Positions 42,427 through 51,710 of a stretch of DNA of 64,000 bases are shown piece after piece. The first letter of the stretch is position 1. Every line of letters starts with the position of its first letter. The stretch is taken from positions 186,001-250,000 of the forward strand of contig NZ_KI629785.1 in NCBI RefSeq assembly GCF_000503775.1. The letters are read 5' to 3'. The notes below the pieces were generated by a model. It was not told where the DNA came from, searched no databases, and worked only from the letters and a program-made list of their open reading frames with translations. The position numbers and the translations under genes are program-made. The stretch comes from Brevibacillus panacihumi W25. Lineage in GTDB: Bacteria; Bacillota; Bacilli; Brevibacillales; Brevibacillaceae.

Positions 42427-43467
42427 ATGCAAGGATCATGGAAAACAGCATGGCAGATCGCTTTTACCTATATGGGTACCGTCGTGGGAGCCGGATTTGC
42501 CTCCGGAAAAGAAATCATTGAATTCTTTGTCCAATACGGCCTGCAGGGGTTGGTCGGCGTCCTTTTGGCTACTTGCCTCTTTATCTGGGCGGGCATTCGC
42601 GTCATGTTAATCTCCTATCGAATCCAGGCGGACTCCTACCAAGCCGTCAGTACTTACCTGTTCGGACATCCCTTTGGTACGGTGTTCAACGCCCTGCTGC
42701 TTACCGTACTTCTAGGTATTACATCCGTCATGCTGGCAGCCACCGGCTCCATTTTCTGGGAGGCCTTTCAACTGCCATCACAGCTCGGGATCTGGATTAG
42801 CATGATCGCCATTTTCTTTGTTACCCGCAAAGGCTTATTCGCCATTCACCGGGTAAACAGCATTTTCGTCCCTTCTCTGGTAGCCTTTACTTTTCTGGTC
42901 TTTTGCTATGTACAGCCCTGGGAAAGCCAAGTGATTATTCAAGTAGAATCTCTTCGTCCCTGGGCCTGGTTGAGTTCACCTTTATACTATGTTGCCTTAA
43001 ACGTATCTCTTACACAAGCCGTCCTCGTCCCGATTGGACGGCAGAGCAAAAGTGAAAAGCCTTTGATCGCAGGCGGCATTATTGGAGGGCTCGGTATTGG
43101 TTTGCTATTATTACTCGCGTTTGCTTCCCTTTCCGTCAAAATGCCCGGCATCTCGCATACTGAAATGCCCATGATCGCTTTGCTTCAAGGCTTGGGGCGA
43201 ACGATTCCGCTGCTCTTTTCCCTGCTGGTCTACGCGGAAATTTTCTCGACGGTTGTGGCCAACGTATTTGGATTATCGGAACAATTGCGGCTCGTCACCA
43301 GGCTGCGCTCTACAACCATCCTGATTGGAATCCTAGTGATCAGCTATCTGGTCAGCTTTATCGGATTCAGCTCCTTGCTTCGCATTCTCTACCCCTTGTT
43401 CGGACAGCTTGTGCTGTTTTTCCTCGTCATGCTCTTCTATCGTCAATGGCGCAGTCGAATGTCATAG
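42427..43467 (+). CDS. YkvI family membrane transporter
   Basis: A 346-residue protein with about ten membrane helices. The first helix, AFTYMGTVVGAGFASGKEI, has the unwound G-x-G-F-A-S-G segment found in LeuT-fold amino-acid transporters, and NVSLTQAVLVPIG lies in the middle. This pattern belongs to the YkvI group, related to branched-chain amino-acid carriers. Substrate and direction are unknown. It is divergent from the MBL hydrolase gene; the ATG has GGAGG 5 bases ahead. It ends at a shared terminator with korB. Confidence 0.82.
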   Translation: MQGSWKTAWQIAFTYMGTVVGAGFASGKEIIEFFVQYGLQGLVGVLLATCLFIWAGIRVMLISYRIQADSYQAVSTYLFGHPFGTVFNALLLTVLLGITSVMLAATGSIFWEAFQLPSQLGIWISMIAIFFVTRKGLFAIHRVNSIFVPSLVAFTFLVFCYVQPWESQVIIQVESLRPWAWLSSPLYYVALNVSLTQAVLVPIGRQSKSEKPLIAGGIIGGLGIGLLLLLAFASLSVKMPGISHTEMPMIALLQGLGRTIPLLFSLLVYAEIFSTVVANVFGLSEQLRLVTRLRSTTILIGILVISYLVSFIGFSSLLRILYPLFGQLVLFFLVMLFYRQWRSRMS

Positions 43468-43483
43468 CCGGAAAACGTGGAAA

Positions 43484-43518
43484 AAGGGGCAGTTCCCAAT
43501 CGGAACCGCCCCTTCTTA
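43484..43518. terminator. Bidirectional terminator between ykvI-like gene and korB
   Basis: AAGGGGC-A-GTTCC (43484-43496) pairs with GGAAC-C-GCCCCTT (43502-43514) with one internal mismatch; A- and T-rich flanks on both sides. Confidence 0.85.
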
Positions 43519-43529
43519 TCGTCCAAACC

Positions 43530-44396
43530 TTACGCGAATTCAGCAACCAGTTTCGCAAAGTCTTCTTCAGACAAGCGAATGTCTTGATTAGCCAAACCTT
43601 GTTCTTTGAAGCCATTAACCAGCGCTTCGTAAGGTTTTTGCTCTGTATTTTGATAGATCAGGCCTGTAATCAAGCCTTTGTGTTGCATCGAAGCAGACAT
43701 CGCTTTGACACGGTCATGCGGATCGTAGCCTTCGATTGTATCTACTGGAACGATGTTCTCCTTGAACCAGTCGTATGTGTTTACCTTGTTGTAGGTTACA
43801 CAAGGGCTGAATACGTTGATCAGGGAGAAGCCTTCGTGTTGGATCCCTTTTTCGATCAGTTCTGTCAAGCCTTTCAGGTCGCTGGAGAACGATTGTGCAA
43901 CAAAAGTTGCTCCTACAGACAGCGCCAGCTCAACTGGAGAGATGGAAGCTTCGATAGAACCAGCAGGTGTAGACTTGGTCACAAATCCAGTTGCAGAACG
44001 AGGAGATGTTTGACCTTTTGTCAGACCGTAGATTTGGTTGTCCATCACGATATACGTGATGTTCATGTTGCGGCGGATCGCATGGACAGTGTGGCCCATA
44101 CCGATCGCGAAACCATCACCGTCACCACCAGCAGCGATAACAGTCAGTTCACGGTTTGCCATTTTCACACCTTGTGCGATTGGCAGGGAACGACCATGGA
44201 TTCCATGGAGACCGTAGCAGTTGATGTAGCCGGAGATACGGCCGGAGCAACCGATACCAGAGATTACGGCCAGATTTTCAGGTTCCAGACCTACGTTCGC
44301 AGCAGCACGTTGAATCGCAGCTTGAATGGAGAAGTCGCCACAACCTGGGCACCAGTTCGGCTTTACATTATTTCGAAACTCTTTCATAGTTGCCAT
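43530..44396 (-). CDS. korB: 2-oxoacid:ferredoxin oxidoreductase, beta subunit
   Basis: A 288-residue thiamine-diphosphate subunit. CPGCGDFSIQAAIQRAA near residue 16 holds two cluster cysteines, GIGCSGRISGYINCYGLHGIHGR follows, and the ThDP/Mg motif is GGDGDGFAIGMGHTVHAIRRNMNITYIVMDNQIYG, read as successive blocks. The enzyme oxidatively decarboxylates a 2-oxoacid (2-oxoglutarate or pyruvate) with CoA and reduces ferredoxin. Which 2-oxoacid is used cannot be decided from sequence; the KorB type is favoured by the two-subunit organisation. It begins within the last 29 bases of korA, with GGAG 10 bases before the ATG, so the two are translationally coupled. Confidence 0.93.
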   Translation of the reverse strand: MATMKEFRNNVKPNWCPGCGDFSIQAAIQRAAANVGLEPENLAVISGIGCSGRISGYINCYGLHGIHGRSLPIAQGVKMANRELTVIAAGGDGDGFAIGMGHTVHAIRRNMNITYIVMDNQIYGLTKGQTSPRSATGFVTKSTPAGSIEASISPVELALSVGATFVAQSFSSDLKGLTELIEKGIQHEGFSLINVFSPCVTYNKVNTYDWFKENIVPVDTIEGYDPHDRVKAMSASMQHKGLITGLIYQNTEQKPYEALVNGFKEQGLANQDIRLSEEDFAKLVAEFA

Positions 44397-46146
44397 GTTT
44401 AGTCAGCTCCTTCACTTCAGCATAGATTTCTTTCGGCAAGAATGGGTTACCGTCGTATTTCAGAACGGATTTGATCTTGTCCGCGCCACCTACGTTTTGT
44501 TTCAGCAGGTTGGTAACTTGACCTTGAATATTGTGCTCAACCACAACTACTTGTTTTGCTTTCTCCATCAGTGCTTTCATTTCATCAGCAGGGAATGGGT
44601 GGAGCAAACGAATTTGTGCATGGTTTACTTTCAAGCCATCGTTCTCAAGGCGAACTTTCGCCTCTTGAATCGTACCGATTGTAGAGTTGATACCCACGAT
44701 CAATACGTCAGCATCTGTGTGTGGTGCATCCGCAACAACCGGTTTCTTAAACGTTTTCAGCACGCCTTGCAGCTTGCGCATACGTTTATCCATTTGTTGC
44801 ACACGGTTTGCAGCATTTTCAGAAGGACGACCGGTTTGGTCATGCTCAACACCTGTTACGTGGTGCAGACCGTATTTTTGTCCAGGGATAACACGAGGAG
44901 AAACGCCATCTTCTGTTACTTCATAACGCTTGAAGAGGTCATTTTGCTCTTTCTCAGGCAACTCTTGTCCAGCCAACAGTTTTCCGCGGCGGATTTCTAC
45001 TTGGTTGTAGTCGAAAGGAGTCACAGTCTGTTTACCCAAGGACAGGGTCAGGTCTGTCATCAGAATGACAGGGAGTTGATATTCTTCCGCGATGTTGAAT
45101 GCCTCAACCGTATCATAGAAGCATTCTTCTACTGTACTTGGCGCGATGACAACTTTCGGAACGTCACCGTGCGTACCGTAGATCATGGCATTCACGTCGG
45201 ATTGCTCGATTTTGGTCGGCATACCTGTCGAAGGACCGCCGCGTTGTGTATCTACAATGACGACTGGCGTTTCTGTAATACCCGCCAGACCGATCGCTTC
45301 CATCATCAAGGAAAGACCAGGACCTGCAGATGCAGTAAGCGCACGAGCACCAGCAAAGTTTGCACCGATTGCCATGGTGACCGCAGCGATCTCGTCTTCT
45401 GTTTGAATGACTGTACCGCCGAATTTAGGCAGCTTTTTGATCAGATATTCCATTACCTCAGAAGCTGGTGTGATCGGATATGCAGGCATGAAACGGCAAC
45501 CTGCTGCTACTGCACCAAGCGCGATCGCATCGTTCCCGATCAGGAACAGTTGCTTTTGAGGGTTGGCTTTTTCCAATTGGAATTCAGGCAGTTGGCCGCC
45601 TGTCAATTCTGTAACGAATTCAAATCCGCGGCGAATCGCGTCCATATTCTTTTCAACGACTTTTTCACCTTTGCGGAGGAACATATCTTCGACGATAGGA
45701 CGGAAGCTTTCAACCGGAATTCCCAGAATCGCACTGGAAGCACCGATGGAAACCATGTTTTTCATCAGAGATGTGCCGAGCTCATCTGCGATTTCGGTAA
45801 GAGGAACAGTCAAGAAACGTACTTCTTTCAAACCGTCCGGCAGTTTTGGGTTGAATTTCGCATCAGCGATAATGATACCGCCTTCACGAAGTTCGTGCGC
45901 GTTAAAATCGATAGTTTCTTGGTCAAATGCAACCAGAATATCGAGGTCGTCAGAGATTGCGCGCATTGGCGTTGTACTCACACGAATTTTGTTGTTTGTG
46001 TGTCCACCTTTGATTCGGGAAGAGAAGTGGCGGTAGCTATACAGATGGTACCCCATCCGGTTCATTGCCATCGAGAAGATCTCACCAGTACTCTCGATAC
46101 CCTCCCCTTGTTGTCCTCCAACTTTCCAAGAAAGTTGACTAATCAT
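44368..46146 (-). CDS. korA: 2-oxoacid:ferredoxin oxidoreductase, fused gamma-alpha subunit
   Basis: A 592-residue subunit. The N-terminal gamma domain (about 1-190) has VGGQQGEGIESTGEIF and SRIKGGHTNNKIRV; the alpha domain (about 200-590) has LIGNDAIALGAVAAGCRFMPAYPITPASEVMEYL, seen as successive blocks, then VIQTEDEIAAVTMAIGANFAGARALTASAGPGLSLM, which binds ThDP and substrate in the dimer. The fusion order gamma-alpha is the usual one in KorA of aerobic Firmicutes. It forms a two-gene operon with korB and supplies reduced ferredoxin or succinyl-CoA. A long open frame on the opposite strand is a codon shadow. Confidence 0.94.
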   Translation of the reverse strand: MISQLSWKVGGQQGEGIESTGEIFSMAMNRMGYHLYSYRHFSSRIKGGHTNNKIRVSTTPMRAISDDLDILVAFDQETIDFNAHELREGGIIIADAKFNPKLPDGLKEVRFLTVPLTEIADELGTSLMKNMVSIGASSAILGIPVESFRPIVEDMFLRKGEKVVEKNMDAIRRGFEFVTELTGGQLPEFQLEKANPQKQLFLIGNDAIALGAVAAGCRFMPAYPITPASEVMEYLIKKLPKFGGTVIQTEDEIAAVTMAIGANFAGARALTASAGPGLSLMMEAIGLAGITETPVVIVDTQRGGPSTGMPTKIEQSDVNAMIYGTHGDVPKVVIAPSTVEECFYDTVEAFNIAEEYQLPVILMTDLTLSLGKQTVTPFDYNQVEIRRGKLLAGQELPEKEQNDLFKRYEVTEDGVSPRVIPGQKYGLHHVTGVEHDQTGRPSENAANRVQQMDKRMRKLQGVLKTFKKPVVADAPHTDADVLIVGINSTIGTIQEAKVRLENDGLKVNHAQIRLLHPFPADEMKALMEKAKQVVVVEHNIQGQVTNLLKQNVGGADKIKSVLKYDGNPFLPKEIYAEVKELTKHGNYERVSK

Positions 46147-46239
46147 TCAGATTCCACCCTTTCAGTGACTGTGAGAAAAAGCAGCTTATCCTATCCATTT
46201 ATTCGATAAGATGTGACAATATTGTGCATTGACAGTACC

Positions 46240-46268
46240 AATTGTAGTCCTGTCCATGTAAAATTGCA
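46240..46268 (-). promoter_or_regulatory. Candidate sigma-A promoter of korAB
   Basis: On the minus strand TTGCAA (46268-46263), a 17-base spacer and TACAAT (46245-46240), about 94 bases before the korA ATG. Confidence 0.65.
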
Positions 46269-46614
46269 AGTGCTTTTACTCTACTTACTTTTGACCTGAA
46301 TCGAATTTTGAACTTTGGTTCATTAATATCCTCATGTATCATTGTAGCACGTTTCGGAAAACACGCAACTCATTTCATCGTACATTTTGCATTCCATTCT
46401 TTTCTTCAGCCACCATGCATGAATCCCTGCTCCAATATAGAAGAAAAACTACGATCCTTCTACCATCAGAATGGCCTCTTTGCCTGGCTTTCATACCCTA
46501 TTTACACCGTATCAGGCGGATACCTCTCCTCATCAGAATATGTTAGGAGGCTTCATTCCGGCATCATCAGCTTGCCCATGACTGCTTGTCTTTTTGGATG
46601 GACTTTTTGGACAA
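46269..46614. other. Intergenic region between spoVS and korA, no gene seen
   Basis: About 345 bases with frequent stops in most frames. A plus-strand open frame starting at 46308 runs into spoVS antisense and has no ribosome site. No RNA structure or operator was recognised. Confidence 0.5.
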
Positions 46615-46648
46615 ATGAAAAAACCTGTTCATTCTACGAACAAACAGG
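46615..46648 (-). terminator. Terminator of spoVS
   Basis: On the minus strand CCTGTT pairs with AACAGG (arms at 46648-46643 and 46629-46624), with additional GTTC/GAAT pairing inside, followed by six T. Confidence 0.7.
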
Positions 46649-46672
46649 CAGGCCAATCGGCTTGTTGTATGA

Positions 46673-46933
46673 TTATCTGGGCTCAACGATTAGTTTGATT
46701 GCAGTACGTTCCTCTCCATCAATCACGATGTCGGTAAAGGCTGGAATACAAATGAGGTCAACTCCACTCGGCGCTACGAACCCTCGTGCGATTGCTACGG
46801 CTTTCACAGCTTGGTTAAGCGCCCCAGCACCAATGGCCTGGATCTCAGCCGCCCCGCGTTCGCGAAGCACTCCAGCAAGGGCACCAGCAACGGAATTGGG
46901 GTTAGACTTTGCTGAAACTTTTAATACTTCCAT
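46673..46933 (-). CDS. spoVS: Stage V sporulation protein S
   Basis: An 86-residue Alba-like protein, the same length as B. subtilis SpoVS and very close to it: MEVLKVSAKSNPNSVAGALAG, then EIQAIGAGALNQAVKAVAIARG and VDLICIPAFTDIVIDGEERTA. It affects septation and the passage beyond stage V of sporulation; the fold suggests nucleic-acid binding. The ATG at 46933 has GGGAGG 9 bases ahead. It follows ymdB by 117 bases in the rny-ymdB-spoVS order known from Bacillus. Confidence 0.97.
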   Translation of the reverse strand: MEVLKVSAKSNPNSVAGALAGVLRERGAAEIQAIGAGALNQAVKAVAIARGFVAPSGVDLICIPAFTDIVIDGEERTAIKLIVEPR

Positions 46934-47050
46934 CCTTTTGAACCTCCCGTCTGATCGGAATCCTGTCATCATTAGAATGATATTCGCATAACCCCTAAAA
47001 ATTCCTGCTAATCCCAAAGAAAGATTCAAAAAATTCAATTCTCTTCTTTA

Positions 47051-47845
47051 TTATTCCATAAATAGATGGTCTGAGTCAATTCGGATCCGTTCCAGTTTTT
47101 TCGCGTGCCCTGTCGTTTTATCGAGAGTAATGACGACAGCATTGAGCTGGGCTGGATCTGGCGCCACTTCAAAGCGTTCGGGAAGCTGCGTCAAAAACTT
47201 GCGAATCACAGCCTCTCGTTCCATACCCAATATTCCATTGCTCGGTCCGCACATCCCCACATCACATAAAAATCCGGTTCCTTGCGGCAAAACGCGCTCA
47301 TCTGCTGTCTGTACATGTGTATGCGTGCCGACGACAGCACTGACCCTGCCATCCAGATACCAGGCCATGGCTTGCTTTTCGGATGTCGCTTCAGCATGAA
47401 AATCCACAAAAATCAACTTGGTACGCTTGCGGGCTTGTTCAACCAGCGTGTCTGCCATTTGAAACGGACAGTCCAGTGGCGGCAAAAACGTGCGTCCTTG
47501 CAAATTAATGACGGCAAGCTCGCCTTCGGATTGCTTTACATATGTAATACCGCTGCCAGGAGCACCTTGCGGAAAATTGGCCGGTCTGATCAAACGCGGC
47601 TCGCTGTCGATAAACTCATAGATGTCCCTTTGATCCCAAGCGTGATTCCCCAACGTAATCGCATGAACGCCGCCATCGAAAAGCTCCTTGGCGATCTTTT
47701 CGGTAATGCCCCGTCCATGGGCAGAGTTTTCTCCATTTGCGACAATAAAGGTTGGCTGATATTTTCGCTTAAGCATGGGAAGGTAGTTCTTCACGATCTC
47801 TCTCCCCGGCGATCCCATGATATCCCCGATAAATAACAACTTCAT
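47051..47845 (-). CDS. ymdB: Metallophosphoesterase YmdB
   Basis: A 264-residue metallophosphoesterase of the YmdB family. Metal ligands are in FIGDIMGSPGRE (Asp), ANGENSAHGRG (Glu/Asn), TLGNHAWDQRD (Asn-His), VDFHAEATSEKQAMAW and VGTHTHVQTAD. B. subtilis YmdB has 2',3'-cyclic-nucleotide phosphodiesterase activity and is needed for biofilm and nanotube formation. It lies 96 bases downstream of rny, with a terminator between them. Confidence 0.95.
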   Translation of the reverse strand: MKLLFIGDIMGSPGREIVKNYLPMLKRKYQPTFIVANGENSAHGRGITEKIAKELFDGGVHAITLGNHAWDQRDIYEFIDSEPRLIRPANFPQGAPGSGITYVKQSEGELAVINLQGRTFLPPLDCPFQMADTLVEQARKRTKLIFVDFHAEATSEKQAMAWYLDGRVSAVVGTHTHVQTADERVLPQGTGFLCDVGMCGPSNGILGMEREAVIRKFLTQLPERFEVAPDPAQLNAVVITLDKTTGHAKKLERIRIDSDHLFME

Positions 47846-47911
47846 TCGTTCTCACCTCGTTGCTAGTATACACTACTTCTTCTGCGATTAGAAAATCGCG
47901 CTGCCCTGAAA

Positions 47912-47946
47912 GAAAAAAATAAAGCGGCTTTTTGAGCCACTTTATT
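47912..47946 (-). terminator. Terminator after rny
   Basis: AATAAAG-C-GGCT (47918-47929) pairs with AGCC-A-CTTTATT (47935-47946) with one mismatch; on the minus strand a run of seven T follows. It overlaps the rny stop codon, so some read-through into ymdB is possible. Confidence 0.85.
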
Positions 47947-49498
47947 TTGCATACTCGACTGACCGCGTTTCACGGATCACCGTTACTTTGATGTGTCCCG
48001 GGTAGTCAAGTTCATTTTCAATTCGTTTGGTGATATCGCGTGCAAGGCGCGTAGCTTCGGCATCGTCAATCTTGTCAGGCTGTACGATGACGCGAATTTC
48101 GCGGCCTGCCTGAATCGCATACGATTTCTCCACACCCTCGAACGACTCGGAGATTTCCTCGAGCTTTTCCAAGCGACGAATGTATGTCTCCAGTGTCTCC
48201 CGGCGGGCACCCGGACGTGCAGCCGACAATGCATCTGCTGCAGCAACGAGCATGGCAATAACAGAAGTTGGTTCTGTATCTCCATGATGGGATGCGATAC
48301 TGTTAACCACCACATGATGCTCATTGTACTTCTTCGCCAACTCTACGCCAATTTCGACGTGAGAGCCTTCGACTTCATGGTCAATCGCTTTTCCAATATC
48401 GTGGAGAAGACCTGCCCGTTTGGCCAGTTTGACGTCTTCCTTCAGCTCGGCAGCCATCAATCCTGCCAGGTGAGCCACTTCCATCGAGTGCTTCAGTACG
48501 TTTTGACCATAGCTTGTGCGGTAGCGCAAACGTCCAAGGATCTTGATGAGATCAGGATGCAAACCATGTACTCCAGTTTCAAAGGTAGCTTGTTCCCCGT
48601 ATTCACGAATCCGTTCGTCCACTTCGCGACGAGCTTTTTCCACCATTTCCTCAATGCGGGCCGGGTGAATTCGGCCATCCGCCACCAGCTTGTCCAAAGC
48701 CGTCTTGGCAATTTCTCTGCGAATCGGATCAAATCCGGACAGAATCACGGCTTCTGGCGTATCGTCAATGATCAGGTCAATTCCTGTCAAAGTCTCCAGT
48801 GCACGGATATTTCTACCCTCGCGTCCAATAATCCGTCCCTTCATCTCATCATTAGGCAGCGTAACAACAGATACAGTTGTCTCTGCTACGTGGTCCGCTG
48901 CACAACGCTGAATGGAGGTCGTGATGATTTCACGGGCGCGTTTGTCTGCCTCTTCTTTTGCTTGCGTCTCGATCTCTTTGATCATGACGGCCATCTCATG
49001 GCGAACGGTGTTTTCCACTTCGGTCAGGATAATGCTTTTCGCCTCATCCTGGGTCAGCCCGGAAATGCGCTCCAGCTCGGATACTTGATCTTTATATAAT
49101 TGCTCTACCTTGCTTTGCAACTCCGCGATGGCACGGTCACGCTCGGACAATTCCTCTTCCTTGCGTTCCAATTGTTCCATCTTTCGGTCCAACGCCTCTT
49201 CCTTTTGAAGAATGCGGCGTTCTTGACGCTGGATTTCATTGCGGCGTTCGCGCAATTCGTTTTCCGCTTCGGAACGAAGTTTAAACACTTCATCCTTCGC
49301 TTCCAGCACCTTTTCCTTTTTCACGGCTTCTGCGTCCCGCTTCGCCTCTTCGACGATCTGACGGGAAGCTTCCTCTGCACTGCCGATCTTCGCTTCCGCA
49401 ATCGACTTGCGGACGAAGTAACCGACAGCCAAGCCGATCAGCAAGGTAAGTAGCGCAATGACTACGGTTATGGTTGTTGGTTCCATAGGCTCTTTCAT
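47942..49498 (-). CDS. rny: Ribonuclease Y
   Basis: A 518-residue membrane-anchored endoribonuclease that starts mRNA decay. The N-terminal anchor is [20 protein letters not shown]; a long charged coiled coil spans about 35-200; the KH domain has [25 protein letters not shown], here about 205-230; the HD domain has [12 protein letters not shown] and [17 protein letters not shown], whose His and Asp bind the metal. Activity in vivo depends on the Ric complex, whose RicA subunit is also encoded in this window. The ATG at 49498 follows AAGGAGG at 4 bases; an ATG at 49486 is less well placed. Confidence 0.97.
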   Translation of the reverse strand: MKEPMEPTTITVVIALLTLLIGLAVGYFVRKSIAEAKIGSAEEASRQIVEEAKRDAEAVKKEKVLEAKDEVFKLRSEAENELRERRNEIQRQERRILQKEEALDRKMEQLERKEEELSERDRAIAELQSKVEQLYKDQVSELERISGLTQDEAKSIILTEVENTVRHEMAVMIKEIETQAKEEADKRAREIITTSIQRCAADHVAETTVSVVTLPNDEMKGRIIGREGRNIRALETLTGIDLIIDDTPEAVILSGFDPIRREIAKTALDKLVADGRIHPARIEEMVEKARREVDERIREYGEQATFETGVHGLHPDLIKILGRLRYRTSYGQNVLKHSMEVAHLAGLMAAELKEDVKLAKRAGLLHDIGKAIDHEVEGSHVEIGVELAKKYNEHHVVVNSIASHHGDTEPTSVIAMLVAAADALSAARPGARRETLETYIRRLEKLEEISESFEGVEKSYAIQAGREIRVIVQPDKIDDAEATRLARDITKRIENELDYPGHIKVTVIRETRSVEYAK

Positions 49499-49591
49499 TT
49501 CACCTCCTTATTGTAAGACATCTCCCCGCTTTCCAAGCATTCGTTTTTCATGGAGTGCCGCTTGTCGATTCCGCTCGGCTTCGAACATTCG

Positions 49592-49621
49592 ACTAAAAAA
49601 CAAGACCGATGTGACTCGGTC
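49592..49621 (-). terminator. Terminator-like hairpin in the rny leader
   Basis: On the minus strand GACCGA-GTCACA-TCGGTC (49621-49604) is followed by TTGTTTTTTAG. It lies about 100 bases downstream of the candidate promoter and 95 bases before the rny ATG, so it would act within the 5' leader. Confidence 0.55.
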
Positions 49622-49723
49622 CGCTGAAGCCGCACAATCATTGCACGGGTTTTCAGTTGTTCCACAGGCAACGAGTGAGCAAATCAGCGTAAATGGTATG
49701 ATACATCTAGTAAATACACACCT

Positions 49724-49753
49724 ATTTTATTCTTTGTGAACAAGAATTGTCAA
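49724..49753 (-). promoter_or_regulatory. Candidate sigma-A promoter of rny
   Basis: On the minus strand TTGACA (49753-49748), an 18-base spacer and TAAAAT (49729-49724). It would give a leader of about 220 bases before rny. Confidence 0.65.
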
Positions 49754-49769
49754 GAACATGCAAATGGAG

Positions 49770-50417
49770 TCAGCCCTCATGATCCGTACGCTGACGCATT
49801 TCGCCTCTGATTTGCTGGACAATCGAATGGGAAAAGCCTTTTCGCATCAGCATGGAGAGGAGTTTTCGCTCTTCGTCAGGATTCGGCTTTCCTGTCAGAC
49901 GGCGCAGCTTTTTTTCGATTAGCGCGCGTGCCGCAGCTAATTCGTCTTCTCTCGTAACCGCGCTAACTGCCTCTTCTACGATGTTTTTTTCTACTCCTCT
50001 CTGCTGCAATTCCATGCGTAGCATATACGAACTCCTTGGCTTGATGCGCAGCCGCTCGTCGACCCACTGGCGGGCGAAGGCCTGATCATCTAAGTACCGC
50101 TGTTCCTTGCACCGCTGGCATACTTCCTCGGCGATCGGAGAAGAGAATCCCTTCTCCAGGAGATAGGCTTGAAGCTGGCTGCTTGTACGCGGTCGGATTC
50201 CGAGATAGCGCAATGCCGCCAGATATGCTTTGTGCTTCTCCTCTGCAAGTACGACTTCTTGGAAAAACGCCTCGTCGACTTGGGTTCCTTTAAACAGGTT
50301 GTATTTGACCAGAATATCCTCGTGCACGGAAAAGGCAAAGGAATCATCGACATAGATATGGTAGCGCTGCTTCTGTTTCTGATCCTGATGGACACCGGTA
50401 ATGGTCCCGTTTTTCAT
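49770..50417 (-). CDS. recX: Regulatory protein RecX
   Basis: A 215-residue, helix-rich modulator of RecA filaments. It has the three-helix repeat pattern of RecX: YLAALRYLGIRPRTSSQLQAYLLEKGF, then AEEVCQRCKEQRYLDDQAFARQWVDERL and RSSYMLRMELQQRGV, each given as separate blocks, with a C-terminal repeat LLSMLMRKGFSHSIVQQI. It is shorter than B. subtilis RecX (264) by lacking part of a terminal repeat. It lies 73 bases downstream of recA, after a terminator, so it is probably expressed at a lower level by read-through. Confidence 0.92.
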   Translation of the reverse strand: MKNGTITGVHQDQKQKQRYHIYVDDSFAFSVHEDILVKYNLFKGTQVDEAFFQEVVLAEEKHKAYLAALRYLGIRPRTSSQLQAYLLEKGFSSPIAEEVCQRCKEQRYLDDQAFARQWVDERLRIKPRSSYMLRMELQQRGVEKNIVEEAVSAVTREDELAAARALIEKKLRRLTGKPNPDEERKLLSMLMRKGFSHSIVQQIRGEMRQRTDHEG

Positions 50418-50442
50418 CCTTTTCCTCCCCTGCTGACGTAAG

Positions 50443-50474
50443 CAAAACAGCCTGTCTTACCCCGACAGGCTGCT
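50443..50474 (-). terminator. Terminator between recA and recX
   Basis: CAGCCTGTC (50448-50456) pairs perfectly with GACAGGCTG (50464-50472); on the minus strand TTTTGC follows. The short U-tract suggests partial read-through. Confidence 0.8.
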
Positions 50475-50490
50475 CGTACTTCTATCATCA

Positions 50491-51549
50491 TTAGTCAAGA
50501 TCGAAAGTCGGTTCCTCATCCTGCTCCGGGTCATGAACCGGTTCTGAGGCAGGAATCGAATTGGGATTGAGGCTGTAGTACTCGCGCACTTTGGCTTCAA
50601 TCTGAGATGCGATATGCGGGTTCTCTTTCAAGAAGACCTTGGAGTTCTCGCGGCCTTGCCCCAAACGTTCTTCGTTGAACGAGTACCAGGCTCCGCTCTT
50701 CTGCACCACATCAATCTCTGCGCCGATATCGAGAATGCTTCCTTCTCGGGAGATCCCTTCGCCGTACATGATGTCCACTTCTGCTACTTTAAACGGAGGA
50801 GCGACTTTATTCTTGACGACCTTGATTTTGGTTCTGCTTCCCAGGATGTCATTGCCCACCTTGATAGATTCTGCTTTGCGGACATCAAGGCGCACACTGG
50901 CATAGAATTTCAGGGCGCGTCCACCTGGTGTAGTCTCAGGGTTTCCGAACATTACGCCGACTTTTTCACGCAATTGGTTAATGAAGATGGCGATGGTTTT
51001 GGACTTGTTGATCGCACCGGAGAGCTTGCGCAACGCCTGCGACATCAAGCGTGCCTGCAGACCTACGTGGGAATCTCCCATTTCACCCTCGATCTCCGCT
51101 TTCGGTACCAGGGCAGCGACCGAGTCAACGACAATAATATCAACTGCACCGGAGCGCACCAGCGCTTCCGCGATCTCCAGAGCTTGTTCCCCAGTATCAG
51201 GCTGGGAAAGCAGCAATTCGTCAATATTCACCCCGAGTTTGGCCGCATAGACCGGGTCCAAAGCGTGCTCGGCATCGATAAAGGCTGCTTGTCCGCCCTG
51301 TCTTTGCACTTCAGCAATCGCATGCAAGGCGACAGTGGTCTTACCGGATGATTCCGGACCGTATACTTCAACGATGCGGCCGCGTGGGAAACCGCCTACG
51401 CCCAACGCGATGTCTAGGGCAAGTGCACCGCTGGACACGGTAGATACCTGAACATTGGCTACTTCTCCCAGTTTCATAATGGAACCTTTTCCGAATTGTT
51501 TTTCTATCTGACGCAAGGCACTCTCCAAAGCTGCGCGACGATCTGACAA
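50491..51549 (-). CDS. recA: Recombinase RecA
   Basis: A 352-residue recombinase that forms filaments on single-stranded DNA, drives strand exchange and triggers LexA cleavage. Seen: the N-terminal helix [24 protein letters not shown], Walker [14 protein letters not shown], Walker [24 protein letters not shown] in blocks, loop L2 region [21 protein letters not shown], and an acidic tail [13 protein letters not shown]. The TTG at 51549 (SDRRAALE) is chosen because GAAAGGG lies 10 bases ahead and homologues start at this point; a GTG at 51558 is too near the site. An SOS box lies upstream. Confidence 0.97.
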   Translation of the reverse strand: MSDRRAALESALRQIEKQFGKGSIMKLGEVANVQVSTVSSGALALDIALGVGGFPRGRIVEVYGPESSGKTTVALHAIAEVQRQGGQAAFIDAEHALDPVYAAKLGVNIDELLLSQPDTGEQALEIAEALVRSGAVDIIVVDSVAALVPKAEIEGEMGDSHVGLQARLMSQALRKLSGAINKSKTIAIFINQLREKVGVMFGNPETTPGGRALKFYASVRLDVRKAESIKVGNDILGSRTKIKVVKNKVAPPFKVAEVDIMYGEGISREGSILDIGAEIDVVQKSGAWYSFNEERLGQGRENSKVFLKENPHIASQIEAKVREYYSLNPNSIPASEPVHDPEQDEEPTFDLD

Positions 51550-51595
51550 ATGATACACACCCTTTCAGCTTTTCGCTTCAATTGTTCTTGTCTTC

Positions 51596-51625
51596 ATCAT
51601 ACATCGAGACAGAAGGGTTTGCCAA
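51596..51625 (-). promoter_or_regulatory. Sigma-A promoter of recA
   Basis: On the minus strand TTGGCA (51625-51620), an 18-base spacer and TATGAT (51601-51596). The SOS box lies 10 bases upstream of the -35. Confidence 0.68.
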
Positions 51626-51635
51626 GTATTTTTTG

Positions 51636-51649
51636 CGAACAAATATTCG
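51636..51649. promoter_or_regulatory. LexA box of recA
   Basis: On the minus strand CGAATATTTGTTCG, matching CGAAY-N4-GTTCG and differing from the B. subtilis recA operator in two inner bases only. Confidence 0.85.
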
Positions 51650-51651
51650 CA

Positions 51652-51697
51652 TATAAAAACAACCATCCTCACGCTACGATTCAGGAGGATGGCTGTT
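51652..51697 (-). terminator. Terminator of the DEAD-box helicase gene
   Basis: AACAACCATCCTC (51658-51670) pairs with GAGGATGGCTGTT (51685-51697) with one mismatch; on the minus strand TTTTTATAT follows. Confidence 0.85.
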
Positions 51698-51710
51698 GAC
51701 AGACTGGTGC

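Noticed and set aside
44326-46209. Open reading frame of 627 codons on the plus strand opposite korA
   Set aside because: It mirrors korA and the start of korB exactly, has no family match or ribosome site, and has a composition rich in Phe, Arg, His and Cys expected of an antisense shadow.
46308-46991. Open reading frame on the plus strand across spoVS
   Set aside because: The second half is antisense to spoVS, and the first part has no ribosome site or family features.
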